Assembly: GCF_052857255.1 (NCBI RefSeq)
Contig: NC_135500.1
Span: 50,618,272 to 50,682,271 of the forward strand
Source: Amblyomma americanum
Taxonomy: Eukaryota > Arthropoda > Arachnida > Ixodida > Ixodidae
Direction of reading: 5' to 3'
DNA: 64,000 nucleotides
Of this stretch, positions 10,810 to 20,544 are shown piece by piece; the first letter of the stretch is position 1, and each line of letters starts with the position of its first letter. The notes beneath the pieces were generated by a model. It was not told the DNA's origin. It saw nothing but the letters and a program-made list of their open reading frames with translations, and ran no database searches. Both the position numbers and the translations under genes were made by a program.

Positions 10810-10999
10810 TGCCAAGTGGCGAACTGGATCGCCACGGCATGGGACGAAATTCCGGCTGAACCGATTGTGCGGGCCTTCCGAAAGTGCAGCATCTCGAACG
10901 TGCTGGAGACAAGCGAGTACAGTGCGGCTGTGGGAAAAAGCCAGTGACAAAGAGGACATCGATGTCAGCAGCGTCGCTGAAGATTATGATCATGAGTGA
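10810..10999 (+). pseudogene. Tigger/pogo transposase C-terminal fragment, plus strand
   Basis: The plus frame reads VANWIATAWDEIPAEPIVRAF followed by RKCSISNVLE, which matches the WI..AW..IP...I..SF..CGISNAL segment of Tigger transposases. A one-base shift then gives an acidic DKEDIDVSSVAEDYDHE ending in a stop at 10999. It is oriented opposite to the fragment at 10435-10660, and the two cover adjacent, not identical, parts of the protein. This suggests an inversion within one ancestral element or two juxtaposed copies. Confidence 0.7.
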
Positions 11000-11385
11000 G
11001 CATTGGATGTGCTGCAACGAGCGTTGCAAGCGTAATAAAATGCATGTTCTAGTCCAACGCATTTTCTAATTCTGCTTACATTCGAGGTAAACTTTTTTTA
11101 TTTTCTGACGTTCTGAATTTCGGGGGTCGCTATAGATTTGAGTAAATACGTTATATCAAGCTCTAATTTCACTGGTTATTCGCTATATTGAACGGCATGC
11201 CGCAACCTTGAAAGTGGCACTTCTCCTAACAGCGCTTTTGGATACTTTTGCACACAGAGGCAGGTTTGCTACGTGCCCTTGGGCACCTGCTGGCAGCACT
11301 GGTGTTCTGAATGTGCTCGATGAGGTGAAGGGGGGTGGTCTTCGGTCTCTTGTGCTCGCTTTCCACGCCACGTTGTTATCATATG

Positions 11386-12955
11386 GGTGCGTTTAGTGTC
11401 ACTTTCAGTGAGTGACATTCGCCTAAAGTTTCATTTGCGCAGTGTCACACGATGAGCTTTAGTTCCCTGTAGTGAGTTTGGCGAACTCACTCCACTTGGT
11501 CTTGCAGCAAGGTGAGTGTGTATTCTCAACGGCAGTGCTCCGACATTGAAAAATTTGTTTTGAGAATTAAGAGGTCTTAAAATCTCCATCTTATTTTCTT
11601 GATTGTGCATTTTAGTGAGAACTTGTTTTAAATCATCAGCAACTAGAAATAATGAACCACTACTCTAGCTCTGCAAGGGATGACAACTCCTTTTCGCGAT
11701 AGGCCTAATGAGCTTGCAGGGTTCATGTATGAAATTTCTGCGATTGTGGAGAGCGCATTGTCAAGTTTTAGTGAACACAAATGGACAATGAGTGTAGTTT
11801 TGATAAAATTGACCTGAAATTGACTGTTGCTTGCATTACAGAACGTACATGAACTGAACGGGAAGCGCCGTTGGGACTCTACTGCCGCTCAGTGTTTTAG
11901 GCAGCCAGCAGCAGTCGACACCATCACCTGTGAATAACAAATGAGGCCATTTCAATGAATGCAAATGCTCTTCAAACATGCTTCTGTGTAAACTGATTCA
12001 AAATTAAAAATTTTTCTCATCGGAGAAAGCAGGGACGATTAGCGAGACGCGTCATTCCTATGCTATGTCAGCAATTCAGCTTCCAGGTGTTTCCCAGGCG
12101 GGTAGTTGCTTTAGTGCTTCCTACAGGGTTGTTGCACTATGGAAACAAGCAAGTGTATAGCCGGTACAAAATGAGATTATTTAAGATAACTAATGCACAA
12201 CTTGCATTTTATGTCACGCAAAAGAGCACTAGCAGTTTGTACACAGCGATGGAAACAAAAGTACGGCAGTGCAGTTGTCCTCATCGTTGCATTCCTGGGA
12301 AAGTTCCGCACTTATGCGTTAAATGTTCAGTGGTGTACTGTGATCTTCAGCCGCTCATTTAGTGTGTACACAAAATGTTTGCTAAAACACAAGCAGAAAA
12401 GCGAGCAACACGCATGAAAACCTACATCCACAGAATCGAAGGAGTCTGGCATTGCTGTGGGCGGGGTGAAGCGATGGCGATGGCTATTGGTCAGTGCGGG
12501 TGTTTGAGTTTCGAAGGCATCCCAAAATCACGTATGTCTTCGCAGAGCTGCATTGACTGGAATATATCTCAGCCGAATGCTGCTAAAAAAGTAGTTACCA
12601 GAACAAGGCGGCAGTAGAGTCGATGACTTTCGGTTGGAAAGCATACGAAACGCCTATGCAACAGAGGTATTACTTGTCACAGATCGTGATGCTTTCTGTA
12701 GTTAACATTTATTTAAATGTGAAATTAAACGAAAATTAACTCGGAATAATTAGATTTGCAATAAAATTGTATTTTCTAAGTATTTATGCAAAATCAAATT
12801 AATTTCTCGAAGGTGCTGCAACATCCATCACCACTGCCATCATTTCCAAATGACACTTCGTTCTGCCGTGTGACAGCGTGCACCAAAAGTATCATTCGTT
12901 CAAGGGAAGTGCACTTCATGAAAGTGTCACTAAACTTGCCCGTGTGACAGGGGTA
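11386..12955. mobile_element. Candidate TIR element with GTTTAGTGNCACTTTCA ends
   Basis: GTTTAGTGTCACTTTCAGTG near the left end is matched in reverse complement by GTTTAGTGACACTTTCATGA near the right end. Outside it, the right end continues into CCTGTCACACGGGCAA, a GTTTCACATG-like theme reminiscent of the Harbinger TIRs in this window. No clear TSD was found and no transposase is encoded inside. The ORFs at 12060-12617 have no recognisable domain. Confidence 0.4.
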
Positions 12956-13273
12956 CAAAAACTAAAGGCTACCGGCAGCCTTCGCCTGCTTACTTCACTC
13001 TTTTCGCTACCAAACACGTTGCGGAAGCCAACTGTGCTGTAATTCTAATGGGCGATTATTTTGCTTACATTGTGCAGGTAACAGGATTAGACATATAAGA
13101 AAGGCAGTGGCAAGTTCCAAAGCACTGTCTGCTACAGCTTGAATGTGAAGCAGGTTGGGTGGAACGCCTAATGAGGAAGGCCGGCAGCCAAGTGCATCAA
13201 GAAGCATGTCACTATAGCAATGTTACAGATGAGCTTATATATCGCCATTTTTTACATATCATATTATCGATAC

Positions 13274-13305
13274 AGTAAAACCTTGTTACTTGGAATTGCG
13301 AAAAG
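13274..13305. repeat. Orphan Tigger-like terminus
   Basis: TA followed by CAGTAAAACCTTGTTACTTG at 13274 looks like a Tigger left terminal repeat. No matching right end was found within 1 kb, so the extent is unknown. Confidence 0.4.
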
Positions 13306-13857
13306 TATAATTAACTGGGTCTTGGAATTAACCAAGCAAAGCAATAAAAATGGGGCCCAGGCAAGAAATTTTGTTGTGGGAACATGCTGTACCTGTATTG
13401 GATAAACTTTGCTGTCACTGTATTTTGCAGCACAAGAGTCGATCCCCAACTATCAGCCCTTGCTGTCCAAAAAGAAAAAAAGTTGACTCCAAATATAACT
13501 CGACGCATGCGGCCCTCGCTTCGTCCTGCCGTGGCACTTTGCTTTGTAGCGATGTTATCGCAAGGACAGCAGTCTGTAGGCAGTGGAGACCAAAAGTGAA
13601 AAAATGGCGCTGACTAAACCCTGCTTTCCACACACGCGCGTGGCCCGATTGACTAGTAGCAGATTGAACTGGAAACGGTCCTCTAGTTTCAAATTCTGGC
13701 ATGACGCATGTCCCTGGAGATAATCGGCAGCCTGGTCTCGTGCTACCTACCGCATGGTCAGCTATATAGCCTCTGGTCAGTGCTGACCAATAGGAGCGGG
13801 GCATTGTTATCGTTTTATGACTGTTTTGTGACTGATTGTTTTGTAATTTCACCCCGG

Positions 13858-13962
13858 TTCTATTCCATTTCTTAATTTTCTGTCCTTTGTCATTGCTTGC
13901 AATGATGCCGTGGCCTGGGCTTCAGCCAATCATGAGGAACCGGAAATTAAGAAATAGAATAC
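13858..13962. repeat. Short inverted repeat / hairpin
   Basis: CTATTCCATTTCTTAATTTT and a complementary AAATTAAGAAATAGAATA segment flank a loop of about 60 bases. Possibly the core of a small MITE; its neighbours are unassigned. Confidence 0.5.
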
Positions 13963-14306
13963 AATTGGCATAAGAGTTGTTATATTATACTGACACAGCA
14001 GCAGTTTCTTCAATACAGTTTTTTGGATGTAATTCCCCTAGGCTGCATTGCCATTCACTTCCAAATGGGGATCAAGGAGTCCTTGTCAGTTTTGACATCA
14101 CAAATTAGAATCAGGTGGCAGGGAAAAAATGCTCCATTCTTAAACCAATTATTTCTGCAGTAAATGCACCTGCTGCTGCCTAACAAACACTGTATTACAA
14201 AGAAAGGTGTGCTTGATGTCCTTGTTCCTGAGCAGACTGTAAACAAGGGAGCTTCTAGATGTATGTGCAAATTATTGCCCTGCTCTGCCTTTCTTTTCAT
14301 ATGCAG

Positions 14307-16190
14307 GTCCTCGATGGGTTGCATGATGTGCTGAGTTGCTACGCAGAGGTGTTCTGCGATGCTTTGCAGAAGGGAGCATTGAACATACTTCGGCTGAGCA
14401 AGTGTCTACTGGCAAGCGGTGCAGTGCAAAGCCTCATGGCCAGTATACGCATCTCTGAGTGCATCGTGGAGCTGTCCTTGAGTTGGAGCGGCTTTCATTC
14501 TGGCAGTGTCCAAGCTGTTGAGGATGCACTTGCTGGCATCATTGCCAAGTCAAAGTCACTTCGTCTCCTTGATGTTGCCAGTTCTACACTCTTTCAGGAC
14601 TGTGCAGCTTTTATTGAGTCTCTAGAGAAAAATGGCAGTATTGAGAAGCTTCTGGTAAATGGCTCTGTGTTGTCTGGTCAACATGGAACTGCCTTTTGTC
14701 GTTTTCTTAGTAACAACACAATGTTGAAAACGCTGAGCATTCACGCCCTCTGCAAAAAAAAGAGCTCACCGGAGTTGGACAATGTTTTTTATGCTCTCCA
14801 GGAGAACTCGACGCTGAACGGGCTGGTGCTTAAACACTTTCGTTTGGACCTGGCTGCTGCCATGTTCTTTGTCCGCCTCATTGTGCGCAGCAAAACTCTG
14901 TCACAGGTAGACTTTCTCCGCTGCACTTGGGACTTTCAGTCTGCGCGCGAAGCGCAAAACGACAACAGCGGAAGGGAGGACCCCATTTACAGTTGTGCTG
15001 CTTGCTTGGTTGGCAAGGTTTCCCCAGCTGAGCTCCTCATATTTGCACTGAAGAACACTTCTGCTCTGCAAAGGCTCTCTCTCAAGCAGTTCTCTGCGAA
15101 TGACAGCCGCTTGCTTCTTGCAGAAGCTGCTAGGTGCTCCTCACTTGAGCAGCTCACCTTTGACTCAGTATGTTGCACGGAGTCGTTTTACCATGCAATG
15201 CGGGACACACACGTTTCTGACAAGGTCAGGCTTGGCACGTGCTATTCAGAAGCGGAGGGCTTTGTGTCGGCCCTACAGTCGTGTGGTAAGTTCCTGGGCA
15301 TGGGGAACCACAGGTTCGCCACCCTGGACAAACTGGGATTTCACAATATTGTAGCAGCCCTGCCACTCCATGACCACATCACCGGGCTGGACCTGCATCT
15401 TGGCTGGGAGTGGGGCAACATCACAGAGGAGGATGCATCTCTTATCACTGCCTACCTGTCATCAACTAAAGTCCTGAAGAACATCTGCATGAGGTTCAGC
15501 ATCTCCAGAGAGCTCGCACACGTCATCGTCGAGGGTCTGTGCAAGAATGAAACGATAGAGAAGGTCTCCATCGAAGGCTGGCTGATGGAGGATGACGATG
15601 TACGCAAGTTGTGCAGTTGGGTGGCTGCAAGCAGGAAGGTGTATCACCTCTCCTACCTCTGTGCACAACGGCAGGCATGTAGGACGCTCCTCAGGAGCCT
15701 GGCTCTGCTGCTTCCCAACAGCTACACGCTCACTTACGTGCGCATTGTGGTGCGCATTGTGCAGTTCCCTTCCACTACCCCCCTCTGGCAGACTGTCAAG
15801 CGGTTGAGGCGGCGTAACCTGTCCCTCGTCAAGTGCGCTGTGAGCTTTCTGTTGGGTTCGACCCTGAAGCGGGCAGCAGCCGCCTTCGAGCGAATGTCGT
15901 GGCATCCGCAGGTGGCCTCCAAAGCACAGCGTGAACTCCGGGCAAGCCCCACAGAAATGAGAGTGAGGTTTCAAGAGTGTAGGCAACGCTTGCAGATGGA
16001 CTTCTGGCAGATTGCGGGCATTGTGCGCGGCGACCTCGTCTGCCACGAGCGGATTGACGGGCGAATGCAGATTGACCAGCTCAGAATGGACGCGTGGCTG
16101 TGCGTGCGTGCCTTCCTGAGTGTCGACGATGTGCTGGACGGACCAGTGAAGAACCAGTCCTCCCGAAAGAGGAAGCGAAGGTGCCTGTGA
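14307..16190 (+). CDS. Leucine-rich-repeat protein, terminal exon
   Basis: This is a 628-codon open exon ending in TGA. A strong acceptor (CTGCCTTTCTTTTCATATGCAG) sits at 14285-14306. The in-frame ATG at 14259 lies in the presumed intron, so the first residues here are VLDGLHDVL and upstream exons are missing. The protein is built of loosely repeated units of about 25-30 residues with L..L.L and NN..L..L patterns, such as NNTMLKTLSIHAL and NSTLNGLVLKHF. This resembles ribonuclease-inhibitor-type LRRs (NLR or F-box-like families, which are abundant in ticks). The C-terminus is basic (SSRKRKRRCL). No NACHT, CARD or F-box is visible in this exon. Codon use and conserved frame over 1.9 kb argue for a real host gene. 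Its partner and function are unknown, though protein binding is expected. A pseudogene cannot be excluded without the 5' exons. Confidence 0.75.
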   Translation, partial: VLDGLHDVLSCYAEVFCDALQKGALNILRLSKCLLASGAVQSLMASIRISECIVELSLSWSGFHSGSVQAVEDALAGIIAKSKSLRLLDVASSTLFQDCAAFIESLEKNGSIEKLLVNGSVLSGQHGTAFCRFLSNNTMLKTLSIHALCKKKSSPELDNVFYALQENSTLNGLVLKHFRLDLAAAMFFVRLIVRSKTLSQVDFLRCTWDFQSAREAQNDNSGREDPIYSCAACLVGKVSPAELLIFALKNTSALQRLSLKQFSANDSRLLLAEAARCSSLEQLTFDSVCCTESFYHAMRDTHVSDKVRLGTCYSEAEGFVSALQSCGKFLGMGNHRFATLDKLGFHNIVAALPLHDHITGLDLHLGWEWGNITEEDASLITAYLSSTKVLKNICMRFSISRELAHVIVEGLCKNETIEKVSIEGWLMEDDDVRKLCSWVAASRKVYHLSYLCAQRQACRTLLRSLALLLPNSYTLTYVRIVVRIVQFPSTTPLWQTVKRLRRRNLSLVKCAVSFLLGSTLKRAAAAFERMSWHPQVASKAQRELRASPTEMRVRFQECRQRLQMDFWQIAGIVRGDLVCHERIDGRMQIDQLRMDAWLCVRAFLSVDDVLDGPVKNQSSRKRKRRCL

Positions 16191-16635
16191 TGTATGAGGC
16201 CGTTCGGCATTCCCCTCTGTGTGATGTATGACACGCCTTTGTGTTCTGAATCTCCAAGTGGCATGGGGGAGGGGAGGGGGGGGGATACCTGAAAGTAGCG
16301 GGTACAGTCATCTTGGAACTTATTGTGACCTTGCAGATGGCATGGTATTGCTCTCTATGGAAAAGTTCCTTTTCTAAATGTGCATTTGATCTCTGGGGGC
16401 AGTGCTGGAGCTCCATCTTGGTGTCTTGTGCATCTTTCACTTGAAACTATTGCTTACTGTGTTAAAAAATGTGCAGGCTATTGCCTAACCTTAATGTAAT
16501 TAGGGGTTGGGCATTTCAGTTTGTTTTTAAATTTGGCAGGCGTTTTCTTAAAAATATATTTCAGAACGCAGTTTATTTTTTCCGTGAATATGATTTCCTA
16601 CGAATTAATCACCAGTTATTTTTGGTGATATAATA
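16191..16635 (+). other. Probable 3' UTR of the LRR gene
   Basis: No coding potential on the plus strand. No canonical AATAAA occurs before the Tigger-like insertion begins at 16638; the first is inside that element at 16720-16725, so the transcript may use a transposon-supplied polyadenylation signal. Confidence 0.4.
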
Positions 16636-16637
16636 TA

Positions 16638-18632
16638 CAGTCAAACCCAGTTATCACAATATCGGATATAACAATGGTCAGTCGTGGCACCGTCAGCTTT
16701 ACCATGTGTTCTATGGTAAAATAAACCACTTATACCAACGCTGTCATAGCACATTTATCAGTTATAAAAATTAATCTGGTCATTGTCAACCATAAAAGAA
16801 ACAAAAACGTGGAGACACTGCAATCGCACCAGCAAAGCCATGCTTACACCACAAAAGTCCGCGCATGTGGAGCCGACCGAGGGACCGAGACTTGAGCAGC
16901 AATGGCGCGAAAGCGAAAGAAACCGTGACCATGCTCTCGGAGACACTGGCACCGGGCGCGCTGAGGATGCTTGCTTGTCACAGCGATGCAAGTGGGAGAA
17001 GGGACGGATGCATTCCCCTGTGCAAAAGGCCCATGCAGAAGAGAAAGTAGAGGCACGGTCGCATCGTAGGGAGCCTTGGTGGAGCAGTCCACTATTAACG
17101 TTTCTGAGGGGTGTGCTGCTCGCAGGAAGAAAATGTGCCGGCGCGTTTGTATTTTTTTTTTGTGCATTCTGAGCTACGGCTGGCACCGGCAGTACGTGTG
17201 TTGTCTAGTCTTCCCCTGTTCTTCGCTAACTTGGCCACTGTCCGTGCTTCGCAGATTTCATGTGTCCCAAGGGCAGGCGTCAAATCGTCAGGCAAGCTGC
17301 TGCATTGAGCACGCACACCATGCATACTCCCATTGAGTCTGTGTGGAGCACACGCGTTGCCAGCATGGTTTTTCTCTTGTCAGCTGTACTGCACCCTTGG
17401 TTCTGCACGCTCCTTGGATTTCCTGTAAGAATTGCTCTGGAAAGCGGGCTTGATGGCAGTGATGCGGAGGCACGCGAAGCTCCCGCCGGTGCAGTGATAA
17501 CGGTGCTTTGGTCATCGGTGAATGATGATGAATGTGGCATGTCGAGTTGAATTCTTGCACGCTGAAAATGCAGTCAAGACAAATGAAGGCCTCACCGACG
17601 AGGTGATCATGGCAGCTGTCACCAGCGTGGACAACGAACAGGAACCTTTGCAAGTTGTAATATATGTAAAAGCTCATAATTCGACCTACATTAATTTGGA
17701 AGTTCAGATAATTTCAATGGCCAGCACAGTCCTGGCCAATGCCCGTGCAAGTCTATGGCGTCATACACTCGCTAATTTGGACATTATGGGTCTCGCACAA
17801 GTTAATTCGAACGGGCTTCCAAACGGAGGCTGCGTCCAGGTATGACTGGCGTGGCAAGCGATCGACCAAATAGTCCTCTTCAAACCTGAATTCTATGCTA
17901 CAGAATCATCCGTGCGCCTGAGACGTGCGTATAAGGCCAGGCATGATGACAAATGCACGGCATTTGCACGGCCCCGTCTCAAAATAAGTCAGACTGCGTA
18001 GTTTCGGTTTCACTTTTCTGAGCTTCGGGCAAGCCCATAGCAGCCAGCTAACCGAGCCGTGCTGCATGCCGTTTCGGCCACTGATTATCGCGATCGCAAT
18101 TGTTCACGTGGTTCTGGTTCCTGATTCTTCCAGTGCACCGAAATTATGTGCTTGTCACGTGCCATTTGCTTCTTGTGCAGTGAAGCCTCCTCACACATGA
18201 TGCTGCCGCTCGTGAGGGTGTGACGCAATAGCGGTGGAGCTCCAGTGCTTGTGCTTTGCACCATGAATATTGTCGGGGAGGCCCTTGCCACTTTTGAGTT
18301 GTTCTGCTTCGGCAGTCCCGACAGTATGCATGCAATAAAGCATTTGTGACAAAAAAAATGAAACCATCGCGTTTTCATCTCAAAAGCAAGCAAGCATTAT
18401 CCAGTCTTTCACCAAACAAATATACCGTGATGCAATCGGTGCTTGTTAGCTTTTAAGGATCAATCGATAATTTGAATATTTTTCTGGTGCCCTGAAGTTT
18501 GAATTAATGAGCTCATTAATTAAAGATAATTATTAAATTCTCTAAAGTTTGTCATGTTTTTTTTTGGCGCGACCAGGTTATAACACTGGTATTTTCATAG
18601 CACTTCATTATTGTTATAATTGGGTTTGACTT
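16638..18632 (+). mobile_element. Tigger/pogo-like element with nested relic
   Basis: The left end CAGTCAAACCCAGTTATCAC and the reverse-complemented right end AAGTCAAACCCAATTATAAC form terminal inverted repeats flanked by TA (16636-16637 and 18633-18634). Within it, TGTAAAAGCTCATAATTCGA near 17666 and TTTGAATTAATGAGCTC near 18500 look like the ends of a second, nested Tigger-like relic. A transposase C-terminal scrap is at 17522-17650. Several GC-rich ORFs in both strands at 16758-17550 lack domains. Confidence 0.65.
17522..17650 (+). pseudogene. Tigger transposase C-terminal scrap
   Basis: The plus frame reads ENAVKTNEGLTDEVIMAAVTS and continues with VDNEQEP. This fits the acidic LTDEDIIxAV segment close to the C-terminus of Tigger transposases. 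No catalytic domain is recognisable upstream. Confidence 0.6.
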
Positions 18633-18634
18633 TA

Positions 18635-19329
18635 TGACATTCCTTCTGCCACAAAGTCACTTAGAATTTATCTTGCCTTTTGTGTCAGCCTGAGAATTCA
18701 ATTTATTAGTAATTTCACAAATGGTCACTAAATAGCTGTAAAGCACTTATAGCCGTTCTTGCAGAAGGAAATGCTAACTCCAATAAAGAAAGTAATGGAA
18801 GTGAAATGTTGGAACTCTTAATACAAAAACTAAAATAAAAGTTGACTTCTAAAAGTTGATTGCCATGTCATCGCTGGGTTGTACTAGGTTGAGGGACAGG
18901 ACAGGTCATTGCATGATCTATGTGTAGATAACAGAGATGGAACTCCTGTTCAAGAATATGAAACTTTTTCATGATGCTTATGCATGGTTTTGAGGGTCTT
19001 TACATGCATTGAAGGAACCTGCTTAACCAATTGCCCTAAGTGGGTGATGACAGTGAGCAGCGCTATACTAGCAGTCTGTGTTGGGTGACAGTGTGGAGCC
19101 TTCCAGTTTGCAGAGGCATGTATCATGGCAGAGCAATACTTCAAAGCACACAAATCAACGGTGCACTGCTTTACTCCCGAGTCATCGGCATTTTGTTTTC
19201 GCCTTTGACTGATTGTTACTCCTACCTTATTGCCAGCAAGTTGTGGTGTGCCTGTCAGGGATACTGATCTTGATTATAACCTAATTTAAAAATTGAATTC
19301 AGTGTACCTTTAGGGCTTTTTTTTCTTGT
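18635..19329. other. No gene seen
   Basis: Mostly A/T-rich DNA. Two short ORFs on opposite strands (near 18950-19270) have no recognisable motif, and no repeat boundaries were found. Confidence 0.4.
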
Positions 19330-19333
19330 TTAA

Positions 19334-20500
19334 GGGGGACGCGGGTCTTGAAATCGCGAAAAATGGTCAAAAATTGCGATTTTGAAGTCTTTAATGTCCC
19401 AACTATGCCTCTACAAAATATTTTAGCTGAATTCCAACTCAAAGTATGAAAAAAACGGCAATTTAGAAACGTCGGTGAGCCGAAATTGAACGCCAAGCGC
19501 GAAGGTTTGCCCCATTTTCAAGCTGCCGTAGCTCCGCGCGACGCGAACCGATCGGCGCCATCTTGGTCTCGTTTGAGCTGGTTTCCCGCTCTCCAATTTG
19601 GCGCCTTACGGCAAGCTGTAGACCCTCGCACAGCGGAGCTATCAGCACCCGTTCGCAAGGGGGGAAAGCGTCGCGAGACGGCCGCCGATTGGGTAAAACG
19701 GGCGCTCCTCGAGGCGCAGCCCTCTGATTGGCCGTGACGCATGCTTTGCCCCCCGCGGCCGCGTTGTTCGGCTCCTTCCCGTCGTCTGCTTTCGCCTGCA
19801 CGCCCGTCATTTTTCGCGCTCCTCTTTGTTTCCTAGTATTTTTCGTTCTGCCGTTTTCCTTATCGTTATTGTAGACATTTTGGCTATTGAATCGCTTCTT
19901 TTAGCCTCGAATTTCGTGCTTTTGCGTGTATTTGCCTGCCTGGTGTCTTTGTTCCGTGTGTCACGGTGGCCCGAGACGCGCGCTTGAAAGCAAGCACGCG
20001 AAAAGCAGTCGGAAAAAAGAGACGCGCATGGAATAAGTAGAGCGCTGCAAACGTCGAGAACTGCAGCTTCGGTGATGCCGCAAGCTGCTGTACCCTCGGT
20101 GCATGCGGCTGGACTGAGCTCGCCAACAACAGCTTCGCCGGTGAACGCGGCTGAACAAACCCTGTTGACGCCAGCATCGCCGGTGGACGCGGCTGGACAA
20201 TGCCGATCGCCGTCAACTTCGGTGTTACCGCAAGTCTCTGCAGTGCCGGTGGATGTGCCTGGACTAAGCCCGTGGAAAATATCGACTTTTGATACGCTGC
20301 AAGCCGCTTCGAATTCCGTGTCGTCGGAAGCGGCCGAGCCGGCTGACCTAAGCCTAACGTCGACTTCGGCGTTTGCGCACGCCGCTTCGTGCCGACGGAC
20401 GCGGCTGAACCGAGCTCGCGTGCTCAACGCTTCGACAAGCACGCGCAGCGCGGACCTTGGCAGCGCGCCAAGCCGCTGCCGCCGCTGATAACATCATTTG
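19334..20500 (+). mobile_element. Left part of an unidentified TTAA-target DNA element
   Basis: TTAA at 19330-19333 is directly followed by GGGGGACGCGGGTCTTGAAA, a plausible terminal repeat. Kolobok and piggyBac elements target TTAA. The segment is GC-rich and promoter-like, then carries a Ser/Ala/Pro-rich open frame to 20488. It is cut at 20500 by the A-tail of the minus-strand LINE, so the other end is not visible and the class remains a guess. Confidence 0.4.
20075..20488 (+). CDS. Ser/Ala/Pro-rich low-complexity ORF with degenerate repeats
   Basis: I do not recognise this protein. From the ATG at 20075 it runs 137 codons; the open frame extends upstream to about 19990 without another ATG. 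The first two thirds are imperfect repeats of about 15-17 residues around ASPVDAAGQ/ASPVNAAEQ. The C-terminal part is basic (CRRTRLNRARVLN) and ends PSRCRR. Low complexity and a periodic composition argue for a disordered or linker region of a transposon protein, or for a non-coding tandem repeat that happens to stay open. It lies inside the TTAA-type element and stops 12 bases before the LINE A-tail. Confidence 0.35.
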   Translation: MPQAAVPSVHAAGLSSPTTASPVNAAEQTLLTPASPVDAAGQCRSPSTSVLPQVSAVPVDVPGLSPWKISTFDTLQAASNSVSSEAAEPADLSLTSTSAFAHAASCRRTRLNRARVLNASTSTRSADLGSAPSRCRR

Positions 20501-20544
20501 TTTTTTTTTTTAAATATATTTTGAGGAGAGCATGTGAATAGAAT

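Noticed and set aside
14259..14306. ATG at 14259 as start of the LRR protein
   Set aside because: It lies in a pyrimidine-rich stretch ending in a good splice acceptor; the hydrophobic peptide it adds looks like translated intron.
15462..16046. 194-codon minus ORF
   Set aside because: Shadow of the LRR coding exon on the other strand.
16758..17186. Overlapping ORFs on both strands at 16.8-17.5 kb
   Set aside because: GC-rich interior of a Tigger-like element; no domain, and several frames are open at once.
19807..20442. 211-codon minus ORF with Ala/Thr/Cys-rich repeats
   Set aside because: It is the antisense of the periodic plus-strand repeat; composition explains why it stays open.
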